Shown: positions 16,903-26,600 of the stretch, piece by piece
Layout: the number at the start of each line of letters is the position of its first letter
Position numbering within the stretch: the first letter of the stretch is position 1
Origin: Sabulicella glaciei
Lineage (GTDB): Bacteria; Pseudomonadota; Alphaproteobacteria; Acetobacterales; Acetobacteraceae
Reading direction: 5' to 3'
Length of the DNA: 36,202 bases
NCBI RefSeq assembly: GCF_026183895.1
Contig: NZ_JAPFQI010000030.1
Location: 1 to 36,202, forward strand
Notes under the pieces: generated by a model
Databases searched by the model: none
Seen by the model: the letters and a program-made list of their open reading frames with translations, nothing else
What the model was told of the DNA's origin: nothing
Position numbers and translations under genes: made by a program

Positions 16903-16920
16903 GGATGACGTCTGTCATCC
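16903..16920 (-). promoter_or_regulatory. Hairpin in the leader of the mobilization operon
   Basis: GGATGAC, GTCT, GTCATCC: a perfect 7-bp inverted repeat 20 bp upstream of the start codon at 16883, next to its ribosome site. It could be an operator, an attenuator or part of a transfer origin. The surrounding 16884-17172 is otherwise gene-free and includes an operator-like element and an A/T-rich tract (17112-17127). Confidence 0.45.
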
Positions 16921-17037
16921 TCATGCCCCTTCTTCGCTTCCCCGATGGGGTTTCGAGAAGACGACATCTGGGGCGCGGGGTGCGGGAAGCTGGAGATCGC
17001 GAGCGAGCACAGCCGCACTATTCGGGAAAAGGACTGA

Positions 17038-17061
17038 CTGACTCACATCCGACTGAGACAG
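17038..17061 (-). promoter_or_regulatory. Operator-like interrupted palindrome, copy B
   Basis: CTGACTCA, 8 nt (CATCCGAC), TGAGACAG, 155 bp upstream of the mobilization operon start at 16883. The spacer is identical to copy A. Confidence 0.65.
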
Positions 17062-17172
17062 CCGTCAGACACGCGGCGACGCGCCCAGGCGCGACCCGAC
17101 GCAGCAGTTCGATAAATTTTTTTTATCTCCCCGAGTGCTCGGACTGGAGACTGATTGCGGCGCGGTGCGCGG

Positions 17173-17703
17173 TCAGGACAGGCAGGAGCGGGCCAGCTCG
17201 TCCAGATGACGGTCGAGACCATCGGTGCCGACCGCCGCCCCGAGGAGCGCGTGGAAAGGCCTGTACACGCGCGCATGCTGCGTCACGTGCGGGCAGAAAT
17301 AGCCAAAGAGAATGGAGCGATCGCAGGTGCCCGCGCGATGGCAGAACGCGACCTCGTCGTAGAAGACCAGAAGCCGGATCAGCGCCGCGTCGACCTCGCC
17401 ACGCGCGGCGTCGTTCGGGTAGGCCGCGGCGACAAACCCTTCATACTCGCGGGACGAGAGCGCCCTCGTCCGCGCCTCGGCCGTGAAGGTCGGGTAGCGG
17501 CGCCAGAAATCGAGGAGCGCCGTCCGGGCCACCACGATGTCTGTGCCCCCGAAGCGCGCGATGTAAGCCAGCGCCCTTTCCTCGCGCGCGACCCGCACCG
17601 CCTCGGCCCGCTGCGCAAAGAAGCTCCAGACGCCGAAGATCGCGATGAGGGTGGCGGTCACCTTCAGCGCGACGTCCAGCCAATCGGGGATCTTCACGGC
17701 CAT
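17173..17703 (-). CDS. Membrane-anchored hypothetical protein
   Basis: A 176-aa protein with one N-terminal membrane segment (VALKVTATLIAIFGVWSFFA, about residues 11-30) and a soluble remainder. The soluble part has FWRRYPTFTAEARTRALSSR and VFYDEVAFCHRAGTCDRSI, with several cysteines late in the chain. No family was recognised. It is the third gene of a minus-strand operon, starting 2 bp after the stop of the preceding gene. Its place beside a periplasmic ClpP-like protein and a secreted small protein points to an envelope function. Confidence 0.8.
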   Translation of the reverse strand: MAVKIPDWLDVALKVTATLIAIFGVWSFFAQRAEAVRVAREERALAYIARFGGTDIVVARTALLDFWRRYPTFTAEARTRALSSREYEGFVAAAYPNDAARGEVDAALIRLLVFYDEVAFCHRAGTCDRSILFGYFCPHVTQHARVYRPFHALLGAAVGTDGLDRHLDELARSCLS

Positions 17704-17705
17704 GC

Positions 17706-18128
17706 TCAGCGCGGCGCCGGGGCCGGCTCCACCCTGCAGTCATCCGGGAAGAAGACGACCACCGCGTCGCTGGCCGCCACCGAAAGACGGTCCAGGCAGG
17801 CAAGCTGGGCGCGGTTCAGCGTCACCAATTGGTCGAGGGCCGTGGGGTCGGCAAGGCGGATGTTCGGCCCCTCGTTGGTCAGCGCGTCGAGGAGCGACGG
17901 CGGGCGCTGGGGAGGACAACGATTGGCCAGAAGGAAGACCGGCTCCCCGGTCGCGGCCTTGTAGATCTCGCGGTGCTGGACAAAGCAGGCGAGCGTCGCG
18001 GCCGTGAGCCGGAAGTGGCGTGCAACGGCGGCGTCACCTGACCGCCCCGGCTGTGGGCCCTGCCCGCTGAGAAGCGCCCCGACTGCCACCAGCCATGCTG
18101 CCTTTGACCTGCGCAACTTCGCCTCCAT
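17706..18128 (-). CDS. Small secreted hypothetical protein
   Basis: A 140-aa protein. The ATG at 18128 overlaps the upstream stop (TGATG), which indicates coupled translation; a longer frame to 18197 lies inside the upstream gene. Residues 1-22 (KLRRSKAAWLVAVGALLSG) look like a signal peptide. The mature part contains TAATLACFVQHREIYKAATG, RPPSLLDALTNEGPNIRL and VVVFFPDDCRVEP, with a few cysteines that could pair in the periplasm. No family was recognised. Confidence 0.75.
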   Translation of the reverse strand: MEAKLRRSKAAWLVAVGALLSGQGPQPGRSGDAAVARHFRLTAATLACFVQHREIYKAATGEPVFLLANRCPPQRPPSLLDALTNEGPNIRLADPTALDQLVTLNRAQLACLDRLSVAASDAVVVFFPDDCRVEPAPAPR

Positions 18129-19168
18129 CAGATGCAGAACCGGAAGGCGGCAGCGATCGTCTGCCGGTCGGTGTTGGACAGGTCGCGCTGCATCCAATGA
18201 GGCCCGCCTGCCACACGCGGCGCATTGATCTGCAGCCGCATCTCGCGCGCCTGCGTGAGCGCCTGGGCGTCCTCGGGGGTGAGTGCCACCTCGAACACGG
18301 CGCCATCCCCGGCGGTGCGGCCCGAAACCTGCGCCGGCCGGATCTCACGCTCCCCGCCGGTCGGGCCGAGCCCGAGCGTCGCGCCGACCCCGGCCTCGAC
18401 CGGCACGCCTGGCACCGTCAGAAGAAGTCGCGCTGCCCTGGCACGGCAGAACGCGGTCAGTTGCGATGCCTGGTCGTAGATCCGGGGCGCATCCCGCCGC
18501 TTGCTCACGGCGATGACGCCGGCCCGGTAGGGCTCCAGCACGAAGCGGTCGAAGCCGCGCGGTGTCTCGATGTCATAGGTTAGACGCTGCTCGAGGGAGG
18601 GATAAGTCATCCCGGTGTGCGGCGTGGCACTCGCCAGCACGAACAGACGAGGATCGACGCCCATCTCGATGATGTAGGTGAGAAGCAGTCCCGAAACCTC
18701 CTGTCCGCCCGCGAGGCCGGATGCATTCGGCATCGCCGCGCCGCCCGGCAACCCGAACTGGTGGAAGCCCAGTCGCGACCCTTCCGGGACACGCCGCCCC
18801 ACCCCACCCAGGAACGCATAGGCGCAGGCGCTCAGGCAATTGCCAGCAGTCGGTGGATCGACGCTGGCGCCATCGTGCTGCCCGACAACCGTGTGGAACT
18901 CCCGGGCCCGGATCCGCCGCCCAAGGGCCATGCCGTCCTGCAGGCTGCCGCCCGTGCTGTCGAGCAGCACCTGGAACCCCTCGACCCCATTCGGGCCATC
19001 CAGGAAGGCGTCGAAGCGGTCGGCCGCGCCCCCGTCGAGCGTCCCCGAGGCGATGACGAAGCAGGACTCGCTCGCGTTCGCGAAGCAATGGAAGCTGAAC
19101 TTCATGGGCTGGGCGGCCACCCCGAGGGGGGCGATCAGGACCAGAAGTCCGAGCCACAGAAGCCGCAT
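18128..19168 (-). CDS. Periplasmic ClpP-like protein (COG3904 type)
   Basis: A 346-aa exported protein. The ATG at 19168 gives a clean signal peptide (RLLWLGLLVLIAPLGVAA); a start at 19201 would add 11 residues. The mature part has a ClpP/crotonase-like pattern: GFQVLLDSTGGSLQDGMALG, then GNCLSACAYAFLGG with a Ser (113) flanked by two Cys (111 and 115), then GSRLGFHQF. This matches predicted periplasmic proteins of the COG3904 group, whose substrates are unknown. After residue 200 comes an unrelated beta-rich region. It is the first gene of a tightly overlapping three-gene operon and has the operator-like palindrome 109 bp upstream. Confidence 0.85.
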   Translation of the reverse strand: MRLLWLGLLVLIAPLGVAAQPMKFSFHCFANASESCFVIASGTLDGGAADRFDAFLDGPNGVEGFQVLLDSTGGSLQDGMALGRRIRAREFHTVVGQHDGASVDPPTAGNCLSACAYAFLGGVGRRVPEGSRLGFHQFGLPGGAAMPNASGLAGGQEVSGLLLTYIIEMGVDPRLFVLASATPHTGMTYPSLEQRLTYDIETPRGFDRFVLEPYRAGVIAVSKRRDAPRIYDQASQLTAFCRARAARLLLTVPGVPVEAGVGATLGLGPTGGEREIRPAQVSGRTAGDGAVFEVALTPEDAQALTQAREMRLQINAPRVAGGPHWMQRDLSNTDRQTIAAAFRFCI

Positions 19169-19276
19169 CTTGCCATCCCCTCCGCGAAGGATCGCCAGCA
19201 CCCGGCGCCGCCAGGATCATTCCGCTGCATCGGCTTTGGCAAGGGAAATGCAGCGCGCGGACGGGTCGGCCCGTCA

Positions 19277-19300
19277 CTGCCTCATATCCGACTGAGACAG
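19277..19300 (-). promoter_or_regulatory. Operator-like interrupted palindrome, copy C
   Basis: CTGCCTCA, 8 nt (TATCCGAC), TGAGACAG: 7 of 8 bases of each half match as an inverted repeat. It lies 109 bp upstream of the envelope operon start at 19168. The rest of the 350-bp gap (19169-19517) holds only the hairpin repeat at 19420. Confidence 0.65.
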
Positions 19301-19419
19301 CGGAGCGCCCCGGCCCAACAGGCTGGGTGGGCAGGCTGACCAGCTTCGCCCCGGTCGCATCCCGTGGACGACGGCAACGCTCTCCGGTGGCTGCCTCCGG
19401 ACGATGCCGGAGGGGCCGG

Positions 19420-19443
19420 GCGAGGTTTCGATCGGAACCTCGC
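19420..19443. repeat. Dispersed hairpin repeat, copy 2
   Basis: Arms GCGAGGTT and AACCTCGC around TCGATCGG; 20 of 22 central bases match the palindrome at 11202-11221 with one flanking base pair. Confidence 0.6.
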
Positions 19444-19517
19444 CCGTGCGAGTCAGCGTGATGGTCAGGCGCACCGGTGCAGACATCCGAGCGGGCCCCG
19501 ACCCATCCGCAGACTCG

Positions 19518-19967
19518 TCAGCAGCTGAGCTGCCAGCGCGGCCGGCGTTCGTACGACCAGATCTCGCCATAGACCGCGCCGCCGTCGAGCAGACCCCGCA
19601 GCTCCTCAGCCAGTTCCTCGACGGTGTGGTCCAGCACCCCGCATTCCCAAAGCGCGATGACCCGCCACCCCTTGCGTTCAAGCTCCGCCACGACCCGGCG
19701 ATCGCGCGCACGGTTCGCCTCGAACTTGCGCTCCCAGAACGGCCGGTTGGTGCGCGGCACGCGAGCGCACGAGCAATGCTCATGGGCGTGCCAGAAGCAG
19801 CCGTGAAAGAACAAGGCGACCCTCTCGGCCGGCGCTGCCAAATCCGGCGTCCCCGCCAAAGTGGCGTCGTGCCAGCGAAGATCGCGCAGGCCCGCGGCCT
19901 GGGCGACCTCGGCGAGCACGCGCTCGCCGCGGGTGGTCTTGGGGGTGTGGTGGGACTTTTTGAGCAT
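19518..19967 (-). CDS. vsr: Vsr-type very-short-patch repair endonuclease
   Basis: A 149-aa protein. Vsr enzymes nick next to the T of T:G mismatches left by deamination of 5-methylcytosine. Marks are GTPDLAAPAERVALFFHGCF, where the PD is the metal-binding Asp, then WHAHEHCSCARVPRTNRPFW with the zinc and active-site residues, and KGWRVIALWECGV. The N-terminal RS.xM..I segment of classical Vsr is poorly kept (TPKTTRGERVLAE). The ATG at 19967 is chosen because the longer frame upstream is low-complexity Arg-rich sequence. No cytosine methyltransferase is adjacent, so it is an orphan here. Its partner may lie elsewhere in the genome. Confidence 0.85.
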   Translation of the reverse strand: MLKKSHHTPKTTRGERVLAEVAQAAGLRDLRWHDATLAGTPDLAAPAERVALFFHGCFWHAHEHCSCARVPRTNRPFWERKFEANRARDRRVVAELERKGWRVIALWECGVLDHTVEELAEELRGLLDGGAVYGEIWSYERRPRWQLSC

Positions 19968-20253
19968 GCGTCTCTCGCCGCGCCTTGCGCGGCCCTTCCG
20001 TCGTGAGTGTGGGGAATGGCGCCGGCCGCATGAGCCGCCAGCGGAGATTGGCTCGCGGGGCGTACCCCGCGGCGGGTCAGACATGAATCATCCCGCGCAC
20101 GCTTTCAAGAGTCGCCGCCCGGGGGCGGCACGAGAAAAGCAAGGCAGGAAGGGATCCGCCCGCGGTCGTCGGCTGGAGGGCAGGTGTGCCTCCAGCCGCC
20201 GCTCGCCGAGCGGATCCGGTGATGGAAGGAACCAAAAACCAAAGGAGTGGCCG

Positions 20254-20844
20254 ATGGCCCCCTTCGACGCGGATCTCCGCCACACAACAACCCACAGCGC
20301 GCGGCCCAGCCTGCCGCGTTTCGTGCGCGAGATCGGCCTGCGCCCCGATGACGTGGAAAGGTTCGGCAGCAACGCGTCCGCCGACGCGCGGACGTTGATG
20401 TTCACCGAGCGCGGACCGGATTCCCTGCCGACCGGGGTGCTCACCCTCGGCGAGCGCCGCAAGTGCTGGTTCACTAAGGGTGGGATGCGCAGCCTGACCT
20501 GGAGCCGCGAGCCCCAGAACCCGTCCCGCATCCTGCTCGCCACCGGCGCGCTCCCGGCACTGTGCGCCGCGGCGTGTGAGGGGCACCGGGCGGACACGCT
20601 TTATGTCGCCCCGCCTGGCTCCTGGTCCGGCTTTTCGGTGTGGACCTTCGAGGCCCTGCTGGCCCGGGTGCGGCCCGAGTGTGTCGTCATCGGCATGCCC
20701 GACACGGCGCGCGCCAACAGGCTTGCCGAGGAGGCGCAGCAGATCATTGAGGTGGGCTGGTGCGGGGCGATGGCGGTTCTGCGTCTTCCGATGACGCGGG
20801 ACTGGCCGGAATGCCTGGCCGCCCAGCGGGAGGCACGGCCATGA
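20254..20844 (+). CDS. TOPRIM-like (DUF3991/TOPRIM-type) protein
   Basis: A 196-aa protein. The ATG at 20254 follows AAAGGAG. The core reads SRILLATGALPALCAAACEG, then RADTLYVAPPG and ECVVIGMPDTARANRLAEEA, which resembles TOPRIM-type modules of mobile-element primase/relaxase accessory proteins. The usual DxD of TOPRIM appears as MPDTARAN, so the metal site may be degenerate. It starts a plus-strand operon: its stop overlaps the start of the next gene (ATGA). It probably assists replication or processing of the island; that is inferred from context. Confidence 0.65.
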   Translation: MAPFDADLRHTTTHSARPSLPRFVREIGLRPDDVERFGSNASADARTLMFTERGPDSLPTGVLTLGERRKCWFTKGGMRSLTWSREPQNPSRILLATGALPALCAAACEGHRADTLYVAPPGSWSGFSVWTFEALLARVRPECVVIGMPDTARANRLAEEAQQIIEVGWCGAMAVLRLPMTRDWPECLAAQREARP

Positions 20845-21752
20845 GCGGTCGTTCCTCGTACGCCCGGACCCGCGACGCCCTCGCCGACTTCGCCGACGCC
20901 GTGCTCTCCCCCGGGTTTGAAACGGCTCTTGTCCCGGTCTGGCCGGGCGATGGCAAGGTGCAGCGCCGTCGCTTCACCCGCGACGAACTTCTCGGCTCGA
21001 TCCCCTGGATGCGCTGGGCCAACGGACCGGGCCGGTGCCACGTTTTTCTGCGGCCGAGTGCGACACGGCATCTCTTGGTGGACGACCTGTCCGCCGAGGC
21101 GCTGGCGGCGTTGGCCGCGCGCCACCGCCTCGCGGCGGTCGTGGAGACGAGCCCAGAGAATTTCCAGGCCTGGATCACGGCCTCTGACTCGCTCGTGCCG
21201 GTGGCGCTCGCCACCGCCGCCGCCCGGATCCTGGCCCGCGAACACGGGGGCGACCCGGGTTCCGCGGACGGCCGCCATCTTGGGCGTGCGCCGGGCTTCA
21301 CCAACCGCAAGCCGGGCCATGAGGACCCGCCCCGTTCGGGCCGCTTCCCATGGACATCCTTGCGCCATGCCTCGGGAGGGGTGTGTCCGGCGGGTGCGGT
21401 GCTGCTGGAGCAGGCCGCGCGCGAAATGGCCCAGGTACGGAAACTCAGCCGTCCGTCGGTGCCGCCCTGCACCGCTCCGGCCCTCTCGTCGGACGATGCG
21501 GCGCGCGCCGCGTCCGCTTGGCGCCTCGGCTTGGCTGACCTCCTGCCACCTGGGCAAAGGCTGGATCAGTCCCGCGCCGACTTTTCGGTCGCTCGGCATC
21601 TGATCCGACGCAAGGCGGGCTGGGTCGTGATCGAGGAGACCGTGCTCAAGGGCGAGCGGGCGCGTGCCATGACCCTGGGCCGGGCCGCCGACTACGCCCG
21701 GCGCACAGCGCTGGCGGCGGCGCGGGGGGCGGTTCCGGGGCGCCGGTCATGA
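20841..21752 (+). CDS. RepB-primase-like DNA primase domain protein
   Basis: A 303-aa protein. The ATG at 20841 overlaps the upstream stop and has GGGAGG before it. It shows the pattern of the RepB-type primase domain found in plasmid replication proteins: HVFLRPSATRHLLVDDLSAE, AAVVETSPENFQAWI and GGDPGSADGRHLGRAPGFTN followed by RKP. Such domains make primers for plasmid or element replication. The C-terminal 80 residues are helical (RADFSVARHLIRRKAGW). The stop overlaps the next start (ATGA at 21749), so the three genes are one translationally coupled unit. Confidence 0.8.
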   Translation: MSGRSSYARTRDALADFADAVLSPGFETALVPVWPGDGKVQRRRFTRDELLGSIPWMRWANGPGRCHVFLRPSATRHLLVDDLSAEALAALAARHRLAAVVETSPENFQAWITASDSLVPVALATAAARILAREHGGDPGSADGRHLGRAPGFTNRKPGHEDPPRSGRFPWTSLRHASGGVCPAGAVLLEQAAREMAQVRKLSRPSVPPCTAPALSSDDAARAASAWRLGLADLLPPGQRLDQSRADFSVARHLIRRKAGWVVIEETVLKGERARAMTLGRAADYARRTALAAARGAVPGRRS

Positions 21753-23385
21753 CGGTGTCCCCTGCCCTGCCCGCCGGCCCGCCTGCCGTGGTGATGAGCC
21801 ATGGCTGGTTGTGCCGTCTGGCCAAAGCCAGCGATGGTGCCGCTTCTAGGCCGCCACGCGACCCCGGCGGATGCTGGGTGGCGCAGGAGGATCCCCGCGA
21901 CCCCGGGGTGCAGCTGCGGCGGCTCGACCTCATGCTGCCGCTGGCAGACCGGCTGGCGCTCGTCGCGGCCTCCGATGACGACTCCCACCGCGTGCTGGTG
22001 GCCGAAGGCGTCACGCACGTGCCGGTGGCCGACGGGGGCGCGCCGGAGGTGCTGGCGCCCCTCTTCGCCCCGTCGCTGGCCGACCCCGAGGACTGGCCGG
22101 ATCCCAACGCCCCGGCCCGGCAGGCGTTCCGGCTGCTGCTTCTCCTCCATGCGGTCAACACCGCCCCAGGTGAGCGAGGCACCGCCCTACGTCCTTTGCG
22201 AGCGGCGGTGCGGCTCGCCCTTGAGGGGGGCAAGCTGCCGAGAAAGGGGATCGTGGCGCTGGCACGCGAGGCCGGGCTCTGGCCGTGCGGGCTTTTGTCG
22301 GCGGCGGGCTTGCCGCTGGGGCTCTCCGGCGCCCGGTCGGCCCTGCCCACTGGCACGGTCAGCCTCTGGCGCGCGGCGGTGAAGGTGCTGGCGGCGCGGC
22401 GGCCGCCGGGGTTCCGCCCCGCCCGCCGGCGCAGCCGGTGCTGCACGCACCGCCGGCGGTGGCCACCGATCCCATGGACCAGGGCGAGGTCGAACGCCAC
22501 GCCCCCCTCGCCGGGCCCATGCCCGCCCTGCCCGTCCCCGATGCGCGCGGGCTACGGGCGGCGCTCGACCGCGAGTTCCCGTGGCTGGCGGACGCCACGC
22601 GCGCCATCGCCCGCGAGGTGGCGCTGCTGCCGGACGGGGCGCCGGCGCGTCTGCCGCCCCTGCTGCTCGCCGGACCGCCGGGTTTGGGCAAGTCCACCTT
22701 CGCCCGGAGGGTGCTGGAGATCTGCGGGTTGCCGCACCGTCTCGTCACGGCGACCGAAGGCGGCGGGGCGACTTTGCTGGGCGGCCATGGCCGCGGCTGG
22801 CGTGGAGGGCGGCCGGCGTTGCCCCTCGGCTTGATGGCGCAGTCGGGCCTTCGCACCGTGGGCATCGTGGTGGACGACGTGGACCGTCAGGGGAGCGCCG
22901 ACGGCTGGGGCACGCCGCAGGGCTGGCTGCTGGCGGTGCTCGAGCCGGCAACGGCGCAGCGGTACTGGGATCCGTTCCTGCTCACCGAGTGCGACCTGAC
23001 GGGCGTGTCGTGGGTGCTGACCGCGAACGACCTTTCGAGTGTGAGCGGGGCCTTGAAGGACCGGTGCCTGGTCGTCGAGGTCGGGTATCCGCCGCCCGAC
23101 GCCGCAGAGATGGTGGTCGACGGGCTGCTCGCGCGACTGGCGGCGGAGACGGGCCAGCGTCCGGGCCCGCTGCGCATCCCGGCGGCCGCACGCGAGGTGA
23201 TGGTGCGGGGTTTCGCCGCCGACCCGTCGACGCTGCGCGCGCTCGCGCGGGTGGTTCGGCTGGTGTGCGGTGCGGCGCGGCTGGGCGAGGATCCGGTCGC
23301 GGTGGCGCGGGCGGGCCTTGCGGCGATCAGTCAGGCGGAGGATCGGCCCTACGCAGCGCGCCGGCTTGGTTTCGGCCGCCGGTAG
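21749..23385 (+). CDS. AAA+ ATPase, apparently frameshifted in the middle
   Basis: The N-terminal half (21749 to about 22405) reads FRLLLLLHAVNTAPGERGTA and LPRKGIVALAREAGLWPCGL. The C-terminal half, in the -1 frame up to 23385, is an AAA+ domain with Walker A LLAGPPGLGKSTFARRVLE, Walker B TVGIVVDDVDRQG and an arginine-rich sensor region (SGALKDRCLVVEVGY). The two frames join as one protein if the G4 run at 22408-22411 had one more G. So this is a one-base deletion, a programmed -1 shift, or a sequencing error. Alternatively the ATPase starts separately at ATG 22474 or GTG 22438. As read, the first frame would continue to 22834. It is the last gene of the primase operon and likely acts as loader or helicase-like motor. 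Confidence 0.7.
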
Positions 23386-23641
23386 CGGCCGGGGTCACAC
23401 GCCCCCTGGCCCCTGGCGGGGCCGGGGGAAATTGCTGGGGCCATCTTCCAACGTAGCTTACGGTGCAGGGCACGCCCCAGATGTTGGGCAGGAGGCTCAA
23501 CACAAGCCTCCCTGCCAATTCTCCCCCCACCATTACAGTAACTGGACCTTTATCCAAACGCAGAACCGCTGGCCCGTCGGGATATTCACCGACACTTCTC
23601 CCGACTATTGAAGTCCGTAAAGCAGTCTCGGAAGCACACGC

Positions 23642-26600
23642 GTGACCGACGTATCGGATGCCAGAGGGCCGACGCCCGCCTTTCTGAACGCAGATGGCGA
23701 GGCGGCGGCATTGATCGCGGGGCACGACTGGTCGCGCACGTCCCTTGGCGCGGTGGAGAGCTGGCCACAGAGCCTCAGGACGGCCACTGCGATCCTGCTG
23801 GGCTCGCCCATGCCCATGGTGATGCTGTGGGGCGAGGACGGTGTGATGCTCTACAACGACGCCTATGCGGCGTTCGCCGGGGAACGTCACCCATCGCTAT
23901 TGGGATCCGGGGTACGCGAGGGTTGGCCCGAGGTCGCGGACTTCAGCGACAACGTGATGAAGGTGGTGCTGGCGGGCGGCACCCTCGCCTACAAGGATCA
24001 GGAACTCACCCTCCAGCGTCACGGCCGGCCCGAGCAGGTCTGGATGGACCTGACCTTCTCGCCGGTGCCCGACGAGGACGGCCGGTCCGCTGGCGTGCTG
24101 GCGGTTGTCACCGAGACCACGGAGCGCGTGCGCGCCGAGCACGGGGTTGTGGCCGCGTCCCGCGATGTTCCAGAGGCAAAGCCCACCGATGATCTCTTGC
24201 GCGCCAGCGAGGAGCAGCTCCACGGCGTGGTCGAGAGCGCCCGCGACTATGCGATCCTCACCACCGACCTCGAGCGCCGGATCACAAGCTGGTCCGCGGG
24301 CGCCGAGGGCACCTTCGGCTACGCGGCCGACGAGATCCTTGGCCAATGCGTGGATGTTCTTTTCACCCGGGAGGACCGGGAGGCGGGCCGGCCCGAATGG
24401 GAAGCCACCACGGCCGAGCGCGAGAGTTGTGCACCCGATGTGCGCTGGCACCTCCGCAAGGATGGCACCCTGGTCTTCATCAACGGATCGGTGCGTCCCA
24501 TCCACGACGCTCAGGGCCGGACCACCGGCTTCCTGAAGGTCGGGCGCGACGAAACGGAGCGCCAGCGGGCCGAGGCCGCCCTGAAGCTGAGCGAGGAACG
24601 TTTCCGCTTCGCGCTCGAGGCGGCGGGCGGCATTGGCACCTGGGACTGGGACGTCGTGGCTGATCGCCTTTATGCCAGCCCGTACTTCGCCGAGATGTAT
24701 GGCCTCGACCCGGTCGCGGCCGCCAAGGGCCTGCCCGTGGCCGAGTACGTCGCTGGCGTCCATCCCGAGGACCGGGACAGGGTCGGTCGCCTCATGGACG
24801 AGGTCCTGAGCGCCGGCGGTGAGTACCGCGCCGAGTACCGCATCTTGGGCCAGGACGGCGAGGTGCGTTGGGTGGTCGCGCGCGGGCGCTGTCTCAAGGA
24901 CGCGGACGGCACGCCCATCCGCTTCCCGGGCGTCACCTTCGACATCACCGACCGCAAGCGTGCCGAGACGGAGCTGCGCGAAACCTCGCGCAGGCTGGAC
25001 GCGATCCTCGCCAACACCCGCGAGGCGGTGTTCCTGATGGATCACCACCAGCAATGCGCCTACGCCAATGCCGCCGCCGAGAAGCTGACGGGCTACCGCT
25101 TCGAGGACATGCGGGGCCGGCCGCTGCACGACGTGGTCCACCACACGCGCCCCGACGGTTCCCACTATCCGCGGGAGGAGTGCCCCATCGACCGTGCCTT
25201 CCCGGAGCGGGCGCAGATGTCGGGCGAGGAGTTGTTCGTGGCGCCGGACGGCTCATTCTACCCAGTGTCCTTCACCGCGAGCCCCGTCATGGACGACGAA
25301 GGCCGGCCCATCGGCACCGTGATCGAGGCGCGCGGTATCGCCGGGGAGAAGGCGCGTGAGGCGGACCGGCAGTCGGCCTATGAGCGTCTAGCCGAGGAGA
25401 CGCGCACGCTCGAGACCCTCAACCGGACCGGGGCGGCCCTTGCCGGGGAGTTCGACCTTGAGCGCGTGGTCCAGAGGGTTACCGATGCCGGGGTCGAACT
25501 GACTGGCGCGGCCTTCGGCGCCTTCTTCTACAATGTGCTCGACGAGGCCGGCGAGAGCTACATGCTCTACACGCTCTCGGGCGCGGAGCGGTCGGCGTTC
25601 GAGGGCTTCGGGATGCCGCGGGCGACGGACGTATTCCGGCCCACCTTCCATGGCGAGGGTGTCCTGCGCTCAGACGACATCCTGGCCGACCCCCGCTATG
25701 GCCGGAACGAGCCCCACCGGGGCCTGCCAGAAGGGCACCTGCCGGTCCGGAGCTATCTGGCCGTGCCGGTGGTCTCCCGCTCGGGCGAGGTGGTCGGCGG
25801 CCTGTTCTTCGGTCACCCGGAGCCGGGCCGCTTCACGGACCGCCACGAGCGGCTGATGCTCGGCCTCGCCGGCCAAGCGGCGATTGCTATCGACAACGCC
25901 CGCCTGTTCCAATCGGCCCAGCGCGAGGTCGAGGAGCGCCGTCGCGCCGAGGAGCGGCTGCGCGAGCTGAACGACACGCTGGAGCGCCGCGTCGAGGAGG
26001 AGGTTGCGGAGCGCGCCAGGACGGAGGAGGCGCTGCGCCAGTCCCAGAAGATGGAGGCGGTAGGGCAGCTCACGGGCGGCATCGCCCACGACTTCAACAA
26101 CCTCCTGACGGGCATCATCGGTTCGCTCGACATGATCCAGCGACGTATCACCCAGGGCCAGACGGACCGCATCGAGCGCTACACCACGACTGCGATCACC
26201 TCGGCCAACCGGGCGGCGGCGCTCACGCACCGGCTGCTGGCCTTCTCGCGCCGCCAGCCGCTCGATCCGAAGCCTGTTGACGCCAACCGCCTCGTCACGG
26301 GCATGGAGGAGCTTCTCCGCCGCACCATCGGCGAGGCGGTCCGGCTGGAGATCGTCACCGCCGGTGGGCTGTGGCAGACACTCTGCGATCCGCACCAGCT
26401 TGAGAGCGCGATCCTGAACCTGGCCATCAACGCGCGCGACGCCATGCCCGACGGCGGCATGCTCACCATCGAGACCTGCAACGCCCATCTCGACACCGCC
26501 TACGCTGCGAGGAGCCGCGAGGTGAGGCCTGGGCAGTATGTGTGCATCTGCGTCACCGACACGGGGACGGGGATGACGCCAGACGTCATCGCCAAGGCCT

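Noticed and set aside
17101-17130. A/T tract as a terminator of the 17173 operon
   Set aside because: On the minus strand it gives an A-run rather than a T-run after the weak stem, so it does not fit an intrinsic terminator.
23897-25165. A 422-codon minus-strand frame within the hybrid kinase
   Set aside because: Antisense to conserved PAS domains with no start context.
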